This document shows, one piece after another, positions 7,615 through 18,738 of a DNA stretch of 36,180 nucleotides. A program made the position numbers and the translations under genes. The stretch lies in the NCBI GenBank assembly GCA_946482655.1, contig CAMLSA010000023.1, positions 1 to 36,180 of the forward strand, written 5' to 3'. The notes under the pieces were generated by a model that did no database searches, was not told the DNA's origin, and saw only the letters and a list, made by a program, of their open reading frames with translations. How positions within the stretch are numbered: the first letter of the stretch is position 1; every line of letters begins with the position of its first letter. The DNA is from an uncultured Sphingomonas sp. Lineage in GTDB: Bacteria > Pseudomonadota > Alphaproteobacteria > Sphingomonadales > Sphingomonadaceae.

Positions 7615-8559
7615 TCAGACGCGCGCCGCAGCCGCCCTGTTCAGCCGGTCATTGATCGCGAGGCCCAAGCCCTCCGCGGGAACGGGCGCAATCGCTATGC
7701 GCGGCGCCTCCGACCGGTCCGCCTCGTGGAGCAGATCGAACAGCCTCGCCGCGGCCTCGGCGAGATCGCCCTTGCCGGACAGGCTGACCCGTCCGCTCAC
7801 GGCACCGAAGCCGATCAGAAATTCGTCCGCCTCGGCACTGGCGGCCTCCAGCCGGACCGGTTTGGACGGGGCATAATGGCTGAGCATCTGGCCGGGTGCC
7901 TCGATCGCGCCCCTGTCGCCCGTCTCGACAGAGACTCCCGTGGCGGCATGCAGCATCTCGATGGTTATGCTGCCGGGACGCAGCAGCCGCAGCCGATCTT
8001 CTTCGACCGCGACGATCGTTGACTCGATCCCGATCCTGGTCGGCCCGCCGTCGAGGACCAGCTCGATGCGGCCGTCGAGTGAGCGGGCGGCATGCTCGGC
8101 GCGCGTGGCGCTGACCGAACCGCTCGCGTTGGCCGATGGTGCGGCGAGAGGCTGGCCCACCGCCTCGATCAGCGCGCGCATTACCGGATGGGCGGGCGCG
8201 CGGACGGCCACGGTGGAAAGACCCGCCGTCACAAGGCCTGCAATCGGCGATTCCGGTGCCCGGGGAAGCACCATGGTCAGCGGACCCGGCCAGAATGCTA
8301 CGGCGAGCCGGCGCGCGGTCGGCGAAAGCCGGGCGATCGCTTCGGCTTTGGCAACGCTGCCGACATGGACGATGAGCGGGTTCAGGCTGGGCCGCCCCTT
8401 GGCCGCATAGATCGCCGCGACCGCCTCTCCCGAGGTGGCATCGCCGGCCAGACCATAGACCGTCTCGGTGGGGACCGCCACTGGACACCCGCGCCCTATC
8501 AGCGCGGCGGCCTCTTCGACGCCGGCCGGATCGGCTGGGATGATGCGGGTGATGGTCAC
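7615..8559 (-). CDS. sua5: L-threonylcarbamoyladenylate synthase, Sua5 type
   Basis: Makes threonylcarbamoyl-AMP from threonine, bicarbonate and ATP, the first step of t6A37 modification of ANN-decoding tRNAs. It is 314 aa. The YrdC-like catalytic domain covers about 1-205: PTETVYGLAGDA near 30, AAKGRPSLNPLIVHV near 52-66, and LAAPSANASGSVS near 138-150, which bind nucleotide and threonine. A smaller Sua5 C-terminal domain follows (GQMLSHYAPSKPVRLE linker, then a Rossmann-like half), distinguishing it from short TsaC proteins. The GTG start at 8559 is fixed by an in-frame stop four codons upstream. It lies 38 bases downstream of the gntR gene on the same strand and may share its transcript. 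Confidence 0.92.
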   Translation of the reverse strand: MTITRIIPADPAGVEEAAALIGRGCPVAVPTETVYGLAGDATSGEAVAAIYAAKGRPSLNPLIVHVGSVAKAEAIARLSPTARRLAVAFWPGPLTMVLPRAPESPIAGLVTAGLSTVAVRAPAHPVMRALIEAVGQPLAAPSANASGSVSATRAEHAARSLDGRIELVLDGGPTRIGIESTIVAVEEDRLRLLRPGSITIEMLHAATGVSVETGDRGAIEAPGQMLSHYAPSKPVRLEAASAEADEFLIGFGAVSGRVSLSGKGDLAEAAARLFDLLHEADRSEAPRIAIAPVPAEGLGLAINDRLNRAAAARV

Positions 8560-8597
8560 GCCGCGCCGCTATAGCGCTGCGTGGCGATGTGCAAGGA

Positions 8598-8942
8598 TCA
8601 GTCGACACGCTCGAGCAGGTCGGCCGGCTCGATCTTGAGCCTGCGCATGCTGCGCACAATGCGCGGCCATTCGTCGCGCAGGAAGGTTTCGCGGGCTTCG
8701 CGGCGCAAGCGGGCGGTCGCGCCCTCCGCGACGAACATGCCGACGCCGCGCTTGACCGAGACGAAACCCTCGTCCTGGAAGCCCTGATAGGCCTTGGCGG
8801 CGGTCAGCGGATTGGCGCCGTGCTGTGCGGCAAAGGCGCGGACCGACGGGAGGGCAGCGCCGTCGCCATAAGTGCCGTCGAGGATCGACTCGGCGATGAC
8901 GTCGCGAAGGCGTAGATAGACGGGGCGATCCTGACTGCTCAT
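8598..8942 (-). CDS. Small GntR-family regulator, YtrA-like
   Basis: A 114-residue DNA-binding protein. Residues 10-75 form the GntR winged helix (PVYLRLRDVIAESILDGTYG, LPSVRAFAAQHGANPLTAAK, GFVSVKRGVGMFV). The tail of about 40 residues is far too short for a FadR- or UbiC-type ligand domain, which is the YtrA pattern. YtrA regulators often control adjacent ABC transporters, but none is present here. The ATG at 8942 (MSSQDRPV) is preferred to an upstream in-frame start. A perfect CTGTG-N4-CACAG dyad lies 10-23 bases upstream and is a good candidate for autoregulation. The effector is unknown. Confidence 0.85.
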   Translation of the reverse strand: MSSQDRPVYLRLRDVIAESILDGTYGDGAALPSVRAFAAQHGANPLTAAKAYQGFQDEGFVSVKRGVGMFVAEGATARLRREARETFLRDEWPRIVRSMRRLKIEPADLLERVD

Positions 8943-8951
8943 GGCGTGACA

Positions 8952-8965
8952 CTGTGCTAACACAG
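8952..8965. promoter_or_regulatory. Candidate operator of the GntR regulator
   Basis: CTGTG (8952-8956), CTAA, CACAG (8961-8965): a perfect inverted repeat in the 42-base gap between the nitroreductase stop and the gntR start. GntR-family operators are commonly short dyads with a few central bases. Binding is inferred. Confidence 0.45.
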
Positions 8966-8984
8966 CATGGCGCGTCAATGGCAA

Positions 8985-9566
8985 TCAGCCTTTCCAGGTC
9001 GAAACGACAGCTTCATACGTCGGCCGTGGCCGCTCCTCGAGCGGACGTGAGGGCGAGCCGAGGAAGAGGAAGCCGGCAACACGATCGCGCGGGTTTCCGC
9101 CCAGTGACGCAAGCACTTGCTGGTTATAAGCCGCCCATCCCGTGAGCCAGCTCCCAACGAAGCCTGCGGCATGGGTCGCGATCAGCAGGTTCATGCAGAC
9201 GGCGCCCGCCGAGAGCTGCTGCTCCCAGACCGGAATCTTGCGATTCTCGACCGGCGTCGACAGCACGGCGACCATCACGGGCGCCTGTCGTGCGAACTGT
9301 TCCTGCGCTTCGAGCTCCAGCCGGCCGGCGTCGGGCTTTTCAGCGCGATAGGCCTCGACCAGCAGGGCGGCGAAGGCCATGCGCCGTTCGGGTTCGATAA
9401 TCACGAAGCGCCAGGGATTGAGCTTGCCGTGATCGGGCACGCGCATCGCGGTTTCCAATATCCCGCGCAGTTGGGCGGCGTCGGGGCCGGGAGCGATCAT
9501 GTCGCGCGGCTTGGCCGAGCGGCGAGTGGCGAGCAAAGCGGCGGCCGAGGAAAGATCGTTGAACAT
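8985..9566 (-). CDS. Nitroreductase-family FMN oxidoreductase (YdjA-like)
   Basis: A 193-residue flavoprotein of the nitroreductase superfamily, which reduces nitro groups, quinones or similar acceptors with NAD(P)H. Family features: an N-terminal RRSAKP segment that contacts FMN phosphate, the PDHGKLNPWRFVII strand (YdjA-type APDHGxLxPWRF), the AGAVCMNLLIATHAAGFVGSW helix, and a C-terminal GFLFLGSPSRPLEERPRP strand. The ATG at 9566 is the natural start. The substrate is unknown and no partner redox protein is nearby. It is divergent from the POT transporter across a 137-base gap and lies upstream of gntR and sua5 on the same strand. Confidence 0.88.
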   Translation of the reverse strand: MFNDLSSAAALLATRRSAKPRDMIAPGPDAAQLRGILETAMRVPDHGKLNPWRFVIIEPERRMAFAALLVEAYRAEKPDAGRLELEAQEQFARQAPVMVAVLSTPVENRKIPVWEQQLSAGAVCMNLLIATHAAGFVGSWLTGWAAYNQQVLASLGGNPRDRVAGFLFLGSPSRPLEERPRPTYEAVVSTWKG

Positions 9567-9703
9567 GGCCGGCTCCTACCAGCGCCAACGGTTTGCAACA
9601 ATCGGCTTCACAGCGCCATTTAGCTCGCTACTGTTGACATTCATGAAGGCAGAACCGCGCGAACAGCGCTCAAGCCGCCACGCAAAAAGGGGGAAAGCAG
9701 GTC

Positions 9704-11474
9704 ATGGTCAATCCCGACGCTGACGCGACCACCGAGCCCGGCTCGCCGCATCTGAGCCGATCGGATGGCGACACATGGTTCGGACATCCCCGACAGCTTG
9801 CCCGGCTGTTCTCGACCGAAGCGATGGAACGCTTCGGCTATTATGGAATGAGGGCGCTCCTCACCCTTTACCTCACCCAGCATTTCCTGTTCAGCGACCA
9901 GACCACCAACGGGCTTTACGGCGGCTTCACCGCCCTGGTCTACCTCACCCCTCTGATCGGCGGAATTCTCGCCGATCGCTACCTCGGTTCGAAGAAATCG
10001 GTGAAATTCGGCGCCGTCCTGATGTCGATCGCCTATCTCACCCTATGCTTCGGCGGACCCACCGCCAAGCCCTATGCGGTCGTCGAAGGCACCCGCTACG
10101 AGGTGGTGATCGACGCCGCCAGGCAGCAATATATAGTCGATGGTGCGCGCAAGCTCGCGATCAAGGGCCAGGAAGACGGGTCGGTGAACCTCGTCGCTCC
10201 CGATGGGACGGTCGAGCGCAGCATCGCCAAGGGGGGCTTCAAGTCCGATGCCGACCGCAGCTCTTTCCATACCGGCCTCATGCTGGTCGCGCTGGCGCTG
10301 CTCACGATCGGCAACGGCTTCTTCAAGCCCAATATCTCGACCATCGTGGGCTCGCTCTACGCGCAGGGCGACCGGCGGCGCGACGCCGGCTTCACCATAT
10401 TCTATATGGGCATCAATCTGGGTTCGCTCTTCTCGCAGATCCTCTGCCCGTTCCTCGCGGTGGCGCTCGGCTGGTGGGCCGGCTTCGGGCTGGCCGCCGC
10501 CGGCATGATGATCAGCTGGGCGCTGATTCAGTTCGCGGGCGACAGGCTCGAAGGTTATGGCGATCCGCCTCCGGGCCAGGCCAAGGACCGGTCGTTACTG
10601 ATCTACATCGGCGCGCTCGCGGCCGTTCCGGTCGGCTGGTTCCTGTTCGTGAACCTGATGGCCAGCCAGCCGGCCGAGGCCGGCAGCGGCATTGTCGGCT
10701 ACGTCCTGGCGCTGCCGATCATGGGCAAGGTGCTGTTCTTCACCTTCCTGCTGTCGGTGATCGGCATTCCGATCTGGGCGCTCAAGGCGGGCAACAAGGT
10801 CGAGTTCCAAATGATGGTCGCGGCGATCGTCCTGATCATCTTCAACGTTGTCTTCTGGACGCTGTTCGAACAGGCCGGATCGTCGCTGACCCTGTTCGCC
10901 GATCGCAACACCGACCTGACGGTCGCCGGCGATTGGCAGATGACCGCAGGGCAGACGCAGTTCTTCAACGCCTTCTTCATCGTCGTGCTGGCTCCCCTCA
11001 CGTCGATCATGTGGAACGCGCTCGGCCGGCGGGGGATCGAGCCCTCGATCCCGATCAAATTCGCGATCGCGCTCGCCGGCGTCGGCCTCGGCTTTCTCGC
11101 TCTCGTCTGGGGGACGGCTTATGCCGGGCCCGACTTCAAAGTGGCGCTGTGGTGGCTGGCGTTGCTCTACCTGATCCACTCGATGGCCGAGCTGTGCATC
11201 TCGCCGGTGGGCCTGTCGATGATCACCAAGCTGTCGATCGCCCGTGTGGTGGGCCTGATGATGGGTCTCTGGTTCCTGTCGATCAGCTGCGCCCAATATG
11301 TCGCGGGCATTGTCGCCCAGTTCGCCAGCGTCGAGACGGTCGGCGGTCAGGTCACCAACCTCAAGGTCAGCCTCGAAACCTATGCCGGCGTCTTCCAGAC
11401 GATCGGCCTTGTCTCGATCGGCATCGGCGCGGTGCTGCTGGTCCTTTCTCCTCTCATCAAGAGGTGGATGCACG

Positions 11475-11485
<11 letters not shown>
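9704..11485 (+). CDS. POT/PTR2-family proton-coupled di/tripeptide transporter
   Basis: An inner-membrane MFS protein importing small peptides with protons. It is 593 aa, well above the usual 450-500 of bacterial POTs. The ExxERFxYY proton motif is complete at residues 39-47 (E39, E42, R43, F44, Y46, Y47), and the second signature FYMGINLGSL is at about 233-242. Residues about 118-190, between the third and fourth membrane helices, form a hydrophilic insert (YEVVIDAARQQYIVDGARK... AIKGQEDGSVNLVAPDG) predicted outside the cytoplasm, which accounts for most of the extra length. The ribosome binding site AAGGGGGAAAG precedes the ATG. A TTGACA box at 9634-9639 has no good -10 partner. The last 11 bases overlap the lipoprotein amidohydrolase. 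Confidence 0.93.
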
Positions 11486-12886
<1,401 letters not shown>

Positions 12887-12890
<4 letters not shown>

Positions 12891-14167
12891 GGCTCCTTAT
12901 TGGCGTCGCGCTGATCGCGGCCCCCCTTTCCGCCGAAACCATCGCCATCACCGGCGGCACCGTCGCGATCGGCGACGGCTCCGCACCGATTCAGGGCGGC
13001 ACCGTCATCATCGACAAGGGCCGCGTGGTCGGCGCCGGGGCGGATGTCGCCGTTCCGGTGGGTGCGAGGGTGATCGACGCCCGCGGCAAATGGGTGTCGC
13101 CCGGCATCGTCGCGGGGGTCAGTTCACTCGGCCTCCAGGATGGATACGGAATGCCCGAGGTCAACGACACCAAGGCCGACAAGTCGCCCTTTTCGGCGGC
13201 GATCGACATTGCTCCGGCGATCAATCCAACCGGCCAGCGGATCGCGGCTGAACGTTCGGCCGGGGTCACGCGCGCCTTTGTAATGCCCGTGCCCGGCAAC
13301 ACGATGTTCGCGGGGCAGGGCTCGGTGATCGACCTCGGCGCCGATCATGACGCGGTGACCCGGCCACGCGCCTTCCAATATGTCGAGCTGGGCGAAGAAG
13401 GCATGGGGCCGGCGGGCGGCAGCCGCCCGGCGGCTCATGTGCTGCTCCGCACCGCCATGGCGGCGGCGGCCAATCCGGCCGCGATCGAGATCGTCGGCAA
13501 GGACTCGCTCATCACCCGACAGGATGCCGAGGCGCTGGCGCCGGTGGTGCGCGGCGACGTCCCGCTGCTCGCGCATGTCGAGCGGGCCGCCGACATCAGG
13601 GCGGTGCTCGCCCTCAAGGCGTATTATCCGGCGCTCAAGCTGGTGCTGGTCGGCGCGGCCGAAGGATGGATGGTCGCCGACCAGATCGCCGCCGCGCGCG
13701 TTCCGGTGATCGCAGCGGCGCTGGTCGACCTGCCCGAAAAATTTGAGACGCTCGCGTCCACTCAGTCCAATGTCGGCCGCCTGACCCGCGCGGGAGTGAA
13801 CGTGGCTATTTCCAATTCGGGCATCTCCGAAGGGCCTTATGAGTCCTACCTCGCCCAATATGCCGGAAATCTCGTCGCGCTGACGAAGATCCCGGGCGCG
13901 CAAGGACTCGACTGGGCTGCGGCCTTCGCGACGATCACCTCGAAACCCGCCGCGGCGATCGGGATGGAGGGCGAGATCGGCTCGCTGCGCCCGGGGCGCC
14001 GGGCCGATGTCGTGATCTGGGACGGCGATCCGCTCGAGCTCGCCTCGGCGCCGACGATGATCTTCATCGACGGCGTCGCCCAGCCGATGACAAGCCGCCA
14101 GATCCGGCTGCGCGACCGCTATCTCGATCCGGTCGAGAAGTCGCTGCCCAAGGCCTATGAGCGCTGA
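12887..14167 (+). CDS. Amidohydrolase-fold paralogue lacking metal ligands (probable pseudoenzyme)
   Basis: A 426-residue exported protein whose ATG overlaps the stop of the preceding amidohydrolase (ATGA). A short signal peptide (MRLLIGVALIAAPLSA, then ETIA) suggests a periplasmic location. The frame shows the amidohydrolase plan: N-terminal composite strands (TIAITGGTVAIGDG, VIDARGKWVSPGI), barrel, and C-terminal GSLRPGRRADVVIWDGDP. However, the HxH site after strand 1 reads IVAGVSS (V78, S80), the histidine after strand 6 is replaced near VLVGAAEGW, and the terminal Asp reads ISNSG (N310). Only H230 (LLAHVERA) survives. It is probably inactive as a metal hydrolase and may pair with its active neighbour. 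The reading frame is intact, so it is not a decayed gene. Confidence 0.82.
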
Positions 14168-14170
14168 TGC

Positions 14171-14185
14171 CGGCCGCATCGGCCG
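14171..14185 (+). terminator. Hairpin after the amidohydrolase operon
   Basis: CGGCCG-CAT-CGGCCG, a perfect 6-bp stem with a 3-base loop, starting three bases after the stop codon. No T tract follows, so it is only terminator-like. Confidence 0.35.
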
Positions 14186-14191
14186 AAGGGC

Positions 14192-14220
14192 TTGAGCGCG
14201 GCTCGATTTGGGCGCATTTA
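14192..14220 (+). promoter_or_regulatory. Possible glmM promoter
   Basis: TTGAGC (14192-14197), 17 bases, CATTTA (14215-14220), 31 bases before the glmM ATG. The -35 hexamer is identical to the one proposed for rnpB. The -10 is a poor match. Confidence 0.28.
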
Positions 14221-14251
14221 GCGGGCGATTTCCGGTGCAGGGGCGGCGAGT

Positions 14252-15589
<1,338 letters not shown>

Positions 15590-15599
15590 CTCCACAATC

Positions 15600-16388
15600 G
15601 TGACCATCGCCCGCGTCCTGATCATCGCCGGCTCCGATTCGGGTGGCGGCGCCGGCATCCAGGCCGACATCAAGACGGTCACGCTGCTGGGCGGCCACGC
15701 CATGACCGCGATCACCGCGATCACCGCGCAGAACACGCTGGGCGTCACCGCCGTGCATCCTGTGCCCGCCGAGATGGTGAACGCGCAGATCGACGCGGTC
15801 GTTTCGGACATCGGGATCGATGCAGTCAAGATCGGCATGATCGGATCGGCGGCGATCGGGAGAGCGGTCGCCGACAGGCTCGATCAGCCCGATCTGGCGG
15901 ACGTGCCGGTCGTGTTCGATCCGGTGATGATCGCCACCAGTGGCAGCCGGCTCGCAAGTGACGAGTCGATCGCCATGTTCGGGCGGCTGATGCGGCGCGC
16001 GACGCTGTCGACCCCGAATATGGATGAGCTCGGCGCACTGAGCGGTCTGACGTTGCGCTCGGAAGAGGACGTCGTTCGGGCTGCCCAGCTTCTTGTCGCC
16101 GGAGGAAGTCGTTCCATCCTGGCCACTGGCGGAGAGTTCGGGCGGGGGATGCTGACCGACCTTCTGTTCGGCGAGGGGGGAAGGCACAGATGGTCGGCCG
16201 AGCGGATCGACACGATTCACGATCATGGCACCGGCTGCACATTGGCCAGTGGCATAGCGACAGGACTCGGGCAGGGGATGGACCTCGCCTCGGCGATCGT
16301 TCGCGCGCGCGCGTTCGTCCGCGCCGCACTGCTCGCCGCACCGGGCTTCGGTCGCGGTCACGGACCGATGGGCCACCACCCTGTCTAA
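15600..16388 (+). CDS. thiD: Hydroxymethylpyrimidine/phosphomethylpyrimidine kinase ThiD
   Basis: Phosphorylates HMP and HMP-P to HMP-PP for thiamine synthesis. It is 262 aa from the GTG at 15600, chosen because ARVLIIAGSDSGGGAGIQAD then begins at residue 4 as in the family; an earlier in-frame TTG lies inside glmM. It has a ribokinase fold. The substrate loop is GSDSGGGAGIQADIKT (11-26), the anion-hole and general base region is HDHGTGCT with C213, and FDPVMIATSG is the central strand. No clear ribosome binding site is visible; translation may be coupled to glmM. It is convergent with the Rrf2 gene, four bases apart. Confidence 0.94.
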   Translation: MTIARVLIIAGSDSGGGAGIQADIKTVTLLGGHAMTAITAITAQNTLGVTAVHPVPAEMVNAQIDAVVSDIGIDAVKIGMIGSAAIGRAVADRLDQPDLADVPVVFDPVMIATSGSRLASDESIAMFGRLMRRATLSTPNMDELGALSGLTLRSEEDVVRAAQLLVAGGSRSILATGGEFGRGMLTDLLFGEGGRHRWSAERIDTIHDHGTGCTLASGIATGLGQGMDLASAIVRARAFVRAALLAAPGFGRGHGPMGHHPV

Positions 16389-16392
16389 TTGA

Positions 16393-16818
16393 TCAGCCGG
16401 GCTCCAGGCCGAGCAGTCCGGCCAGCTCGGTGCGACGGATGCTGACGTCGGCAATGCTGTAACGATCGAGCACAGCCAGGAAGGCGGCCAAGGCCTCGCC
16501 CAGCACCCTGGTCAGGCCGCAAGCGGGCGCGATCAGGCAATCACCGCAATCGGCGAGGTTGAGATCGGGTTCGCTGTGGCGGACTACGGCGCCGATCCCG
16601 ATCTCGTTCGCGGGTCTCGCCAAGCCGATGCCGCCGCCCCGTCCGCGCACGGTGTGGATGAAGCCTGCGCGGCCGAGCATGTGGACGACCTTCATCAGAT
16701 GATTCTCCGAAATGGCATAGGCGCGGGCGATCTCGGCGATCGAGGCACGCCGATCGGGGCGCGCGGCGAGGTGGATCAGCACGCGCAGGGCGTAGTCGGT
16801 GTGGCGGGACAGGCGCAT
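16393..16818 (-). CDS. nsrR: Rrf2-family [Fe-S] regulator, NsrR-like
   Basis: A 141-residue winged-helix repressor. The N-terminal MRLSRHTDYALRVLIHLA opening and the HTH (SIAEIARAYAISENHLMKVV) and wing (GRGGGIGLARP) are typical of NsrR/IscR/RirA. Three cysteines, C91, C94 and C100 (ADCGDCLIAPACGL), form the cluster-binding loop. NsrR senses nitric oxide through such a cluster. NsrR is favoured over RirA or IscR because a globin is transcribed divergently and the shared gap carries an NsrR-like palindrome. The Cys spacing (3 and 6) is tighter than in enteric NsrR (5 and 6), so the name is an inference. Confidence 0.8.
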   Translation of the reverse strand: MRLSRHTDYALRVLIHLAARPDRRASIAEIARAYAISENHLMKVVHMLGRAGFIHTVRGRGGGIGLARPANEIGIGAVVRHSEPDLNLADCGDCLIAPACGLTRVLGEALAAFLAVLDRYSIADVSIRRTELAGLLGLEPG

Positions 16819-16839
16819 GGCTTCTTATCGGTCATTTCT

Positions 16840-16862
16840 AAGATGGATTCAAATTGCATCTT
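16840..16862. promoter_or_regulatory. NsrR-like operator between nsrR and globin
   Basis: A 23-base imperfect palindrome. The left half reads AAGATGGATTC and the right half, on the other strand, AAGATGCAATT. Eight of eleven pairs around the centre are matched, with the outer six perfect. The known enterobacterial NsrR half-site is AAGATGCATTT-like. It lies 21 bases upstream of the regulator start and covers the -35 region of the globin promoter, so one bound dimer could repress both genes. Confidence 0.65.
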
Positions 16863-16880
16863 TTCTGCTGCCCATATAGA
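16854..16880 (+). promoter_or_regulatory. Candidate globin promoter
   Basis: TTGCAT (16854-16859), a 15-base spacer (short), TATAGA (16875-16880). The -35 hexamer lies inside the NsrR-like operator. AAAGGG at 16901-16906 is the ribosome binding site. Confidence 0.45.
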
Positions 16881-16913
16881 GGCATAGGAAGTACATCTTT
16901 AAAGGGATTCGCC

Positions 16914-17360
16914 ATGACCAAATCGCTTTCGCCCGAGACCATCGCCATCGTGAAGAGCACCTCGCCCGCGCTCCAGCAGCACGGGCTCGCCATCACCACG
17001 CGCATGTATGAGCGGCTGTTCGTCGACCCCGAGATCAAGGCCCTGTTCGACGAGGCGGCGCAGGAGTCCGGCGAGCAGCCCAAGCGCCTCGCCGCCGCGA
17101 TTCTCGCCTATGCGAAAAATGTGGACAACCTCGGCGCCCTGACCCAGGCGGTCGAGCGGATGGCGACGCGCCATGTCGAGGCCGGCGTGAAGCCCGAGCA
17201 TTACCCGGCAGTGGCCGCGGCGCTGCTCCCCGCGATCAAGGATGTGCTCGGCGACGCGGTCGATCAGACCATCCTAGATGCGTGGGGCGAGGCCTATTGG
17301 TTCCTCGCGCATATCCTGATCGGGGCCGAGCAGGAGATGTATCGCGACCAGGCCGCGTAA
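16914..17360 (+). CDS. Single-domain globin (flavohaemoglobin haem domain without reductase)
   Basis: A 148-residue haem protein similar to the globin half of Hmp and to Vitreoscilla haemoglobin; it binds oxygen and nitric oxide. The ATG at 16914 has AAAGGG eight bases upstream. Aligned with Hmp it keeps Tyr B10 (Y32, TRMYERLF), Phe CD1 (F45), Gln E7 (Q55), proximal His F8 (H87, ATRHVEAGVKPEHYPAV), and the LDAWGEAYWFLA helix. It stops after the H helix at EMYRDQAA, so the FAD/NAD reductase half is absent. Any NO dioxygenase cycle would need a separate reductase. Its divergent NsrR-like regulator and operator point to nitrosative stress. Confidence 0.9.
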   Translation: MTKSLSPETIAIVKSTSPALQQHGLAITTRMYERLFVDPEIKALFDEAAQESGEQPKRLAAAILAYAKNVDNLGALTQAVERMATRHVEAGVKPEHYPAVAAALLPAIKDVLGDAVDQTILDAWGEAYWFLAHILIGAEQEMYRDQAA

Positions 17361-17396
17361 GCCATTCGTCGCCCTGGCCGGGGCGGCATCCAAAAG

Positions 17397-17432
17397 AAAA
17401 GGCCGCCGGGGTCGCTCCCGACGGCCTTTTTT
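17397..17432. terminator. Bidirectional intrinsic terminator between globin and rplI
   Basis: AAAAGGCCG (17397-17405) pairs with CGGCCTTTT (17422-17430), with a further inner CGGG/CCCG pairing, followed by T residues on the plus strand and preceded by A residues, i.e. U-rich in both directions. It sits between two convergent genes. Confidence 0.85.
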
Positions 17433-17446
17433 GTCTCGATAAAGCC

Positions 17447-18055
17447 TCAGGCTTCGTCGGCAGCCTCCTCGGCGGGCTGCTCTTCGAGCGGCTCCGCGTG
17501 GATCTCGCCCGGTTCGGCGTTGGGATCATAGGCTTCGGTGAAGCCGGCTTCGTCGCGCTCGAACATCGACGCCATGACGTCGACGCCCTGCGATTGCAGA
17601 TCGGCCTCTTCGGGCGAGCGGGCGACGTTGACCTTGATGGCGCGGCTGACCTCGGCGTGAAGGACGACCTTCACGCCGTGGACGCCGATCGTCTTGATCG
17701 GGCGGCCGAGCACGATCGCCGATTTGGCGACCTTGATACCGTCCTCGGCGAGCGCCTCGGCAACGTCACGGGCCGAAACCGAACCGTAGAGCTGGCCGGT
17801 GTTCGACGCCTGGCGGATCAGCGTGATCGACTTGTCGTCGAGCGCACCGGCTTCCTTTTCGGCGTTGACGCGGCGGTTGGCGTTGTCGGCTTCGATCTGG
17901 GTGCGGTTCGCCTCGAAGACTTTCTTGTTGGCTTCGTTGGCGCGCAGCGCCTTCTTGCGCGGCAGCAGGTAATTGCGCGCGAAACCGGCCTTGACCGAAA
18001 CGACATCGCCGATCTGGCCCAGCTTCTCAACGCGTTCGAGCAGGATCACGTCCAT
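17447..18055 (-). CDS. rplI: 50S ribosomal protein bL9
   Basis: A ribosomal large-subunit protein binding 23S rRNA near the L1 stalk base. It is 202 aa. MDVILLERVEKLGQIGDVVSVKAG is the bL9 N-terminal domain, GFARNYLLPRKKALRAN the rRNA-contacting helix start, and a long connecting helix leads to the C-domain (GKL-like region GQLYGSVSARDVAEAL... IKTIGVHGVKVVLHAEV). bL9 is usually about 150 residues; here roughly 50 extra residues form an acidic tail rich in Glu, Ala and Pro (ending EEQPAEEAADEA). It is third in the rpsF-rpsR-rplI operon, 18 bases after rpsR. Confidence 0.97.
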   Translation of the reverse strand: MDVILLERVEKLGQIGDVVSVKAGFARNYLLPRKKALRANEANKKVFEANRTQIEADNANRRVNAEKEAGALDDKSITLIRQASNTGQLYGSVSARDVAEALAEDGIKVAKSAIVLGRPIKTIGVHGVKVVLHAEVSRAIKVNVARSPEEADLQSQGVDVMASMFERDEAGFTEAYDPNAEPGEIHAEPLEEQPAEEAADEA

Positions 18056-18073
18056 GGTGGCGGTCCTCCCTTC

Positions 18074-18298
18074 TTACTTGACGATGTAGGGAAGCAGCCC
18101 GATGTGACGGGCGCGTTTGATCGCCTTGGCGAGGTCACGCTGCTTCTTTGCGGATACCGCGGTGATGCGGCTCGGAACGATCTTGCCACGCTCGGACACG
18201 AAGCCCTGCAGCAGACGAACATCCTTGTAATCGATCTGCGGAGCATCCTTCGCGGAGAAGGGGCAGCTCTTGCGGCGGCGGAAAAATGCGCGTGCCAT
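18074..18298 (-). CDS. rpsR: 30S ribosomal protein bS18
   Basis: A 74-residue small-subunit protein that pairs with bS6 on the 16S platform. It begins [20 protein letters not shown] and contains [21 protein letters not shown] and [12 protein letters not shown], all bS18 hallmarks. One cysteine remains (C12), so it is not the zinc-ribbon (C+) form. The start is 14 bases after the rpsF stop. Confidence 0.97.
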   Translation of the reverse strand: MARAFFRRRKSCPFSAKDAPQIDYKDVRLLQGFVSERGKIVPSRITAVSAKKQRDLAKAIKRARHIGLLPYIVK

Positions 18299-18312
18299 GT
18301 GTCTCTTCTCCC

Positions 18313-18738
18313 TTAGAATTCGCGATCTTCACGACGGGGGCGATCGCCCCGGTCGCCACGATCACCACCACGGCCGCCTTCGCGGTCGCCACGGCGGCCG
18401 TCGCGCTCGTTGCGCTCGCCACGGCGCATCATCGCGGACGGGCCCGTCTCGAGCTCGTCGACACGGATGGTCATGTATCGGATCACGTCTTCGTTGATCG
18501 CGGTCTGGCGCTCGAGCTCGGCGACCACGCCCGCGGGGCCGTCGATCTGGAGCATCACATAATGCGCCTTGCGGTTCTTCGCGATGCGATAGGCGAGGCT
18601 GCGCAGCCCCCAGGTCTCGGTCTTGACGACCTTGCCCTTGCCATCTTCGACGATCTTGGTGGCGGCTTCCGCCAGCGCATCGACCTGGGCCTGAGCCAGA
18701 TCCTGACGCGCGAGAAACACATGCTCGTAGAGAGCCAT
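18313..18738 (-). CDS. rpsF: 30S ribosomal protein bS6
   Basis: A 141-residue small-subunit protein that dimerises with bS18. The ferredoxin-like bS6 fold covers about 1-95 ([49 protein letters not shown]). From about residue 100 the chain becomes a highly charged tail of Arg, Gly, Asp and Glu with repeated GDR and RGD units ([19 protein letters not shown]), ending REDREF. Many alphaproteobacterial bS6 proteins have similar tails, and in E. coli the bS6 tail is glutamylated. It is first gene of the operon and is divergent from fabD across 300 bases. Confidence 0.96.
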   Translation of the reverse strand: MALYEHVFLARQDLAQAQVDALAEAATKIVEDGKGKVVKTETWGLRSLAYRIAKNRKAHYVMLQIDGPAGVVAELERQTAINEDVIRYMTIRVDELETGPSAMMRRGERNERDGRRGDREGGRGGDRGDRGDRPRREDREF

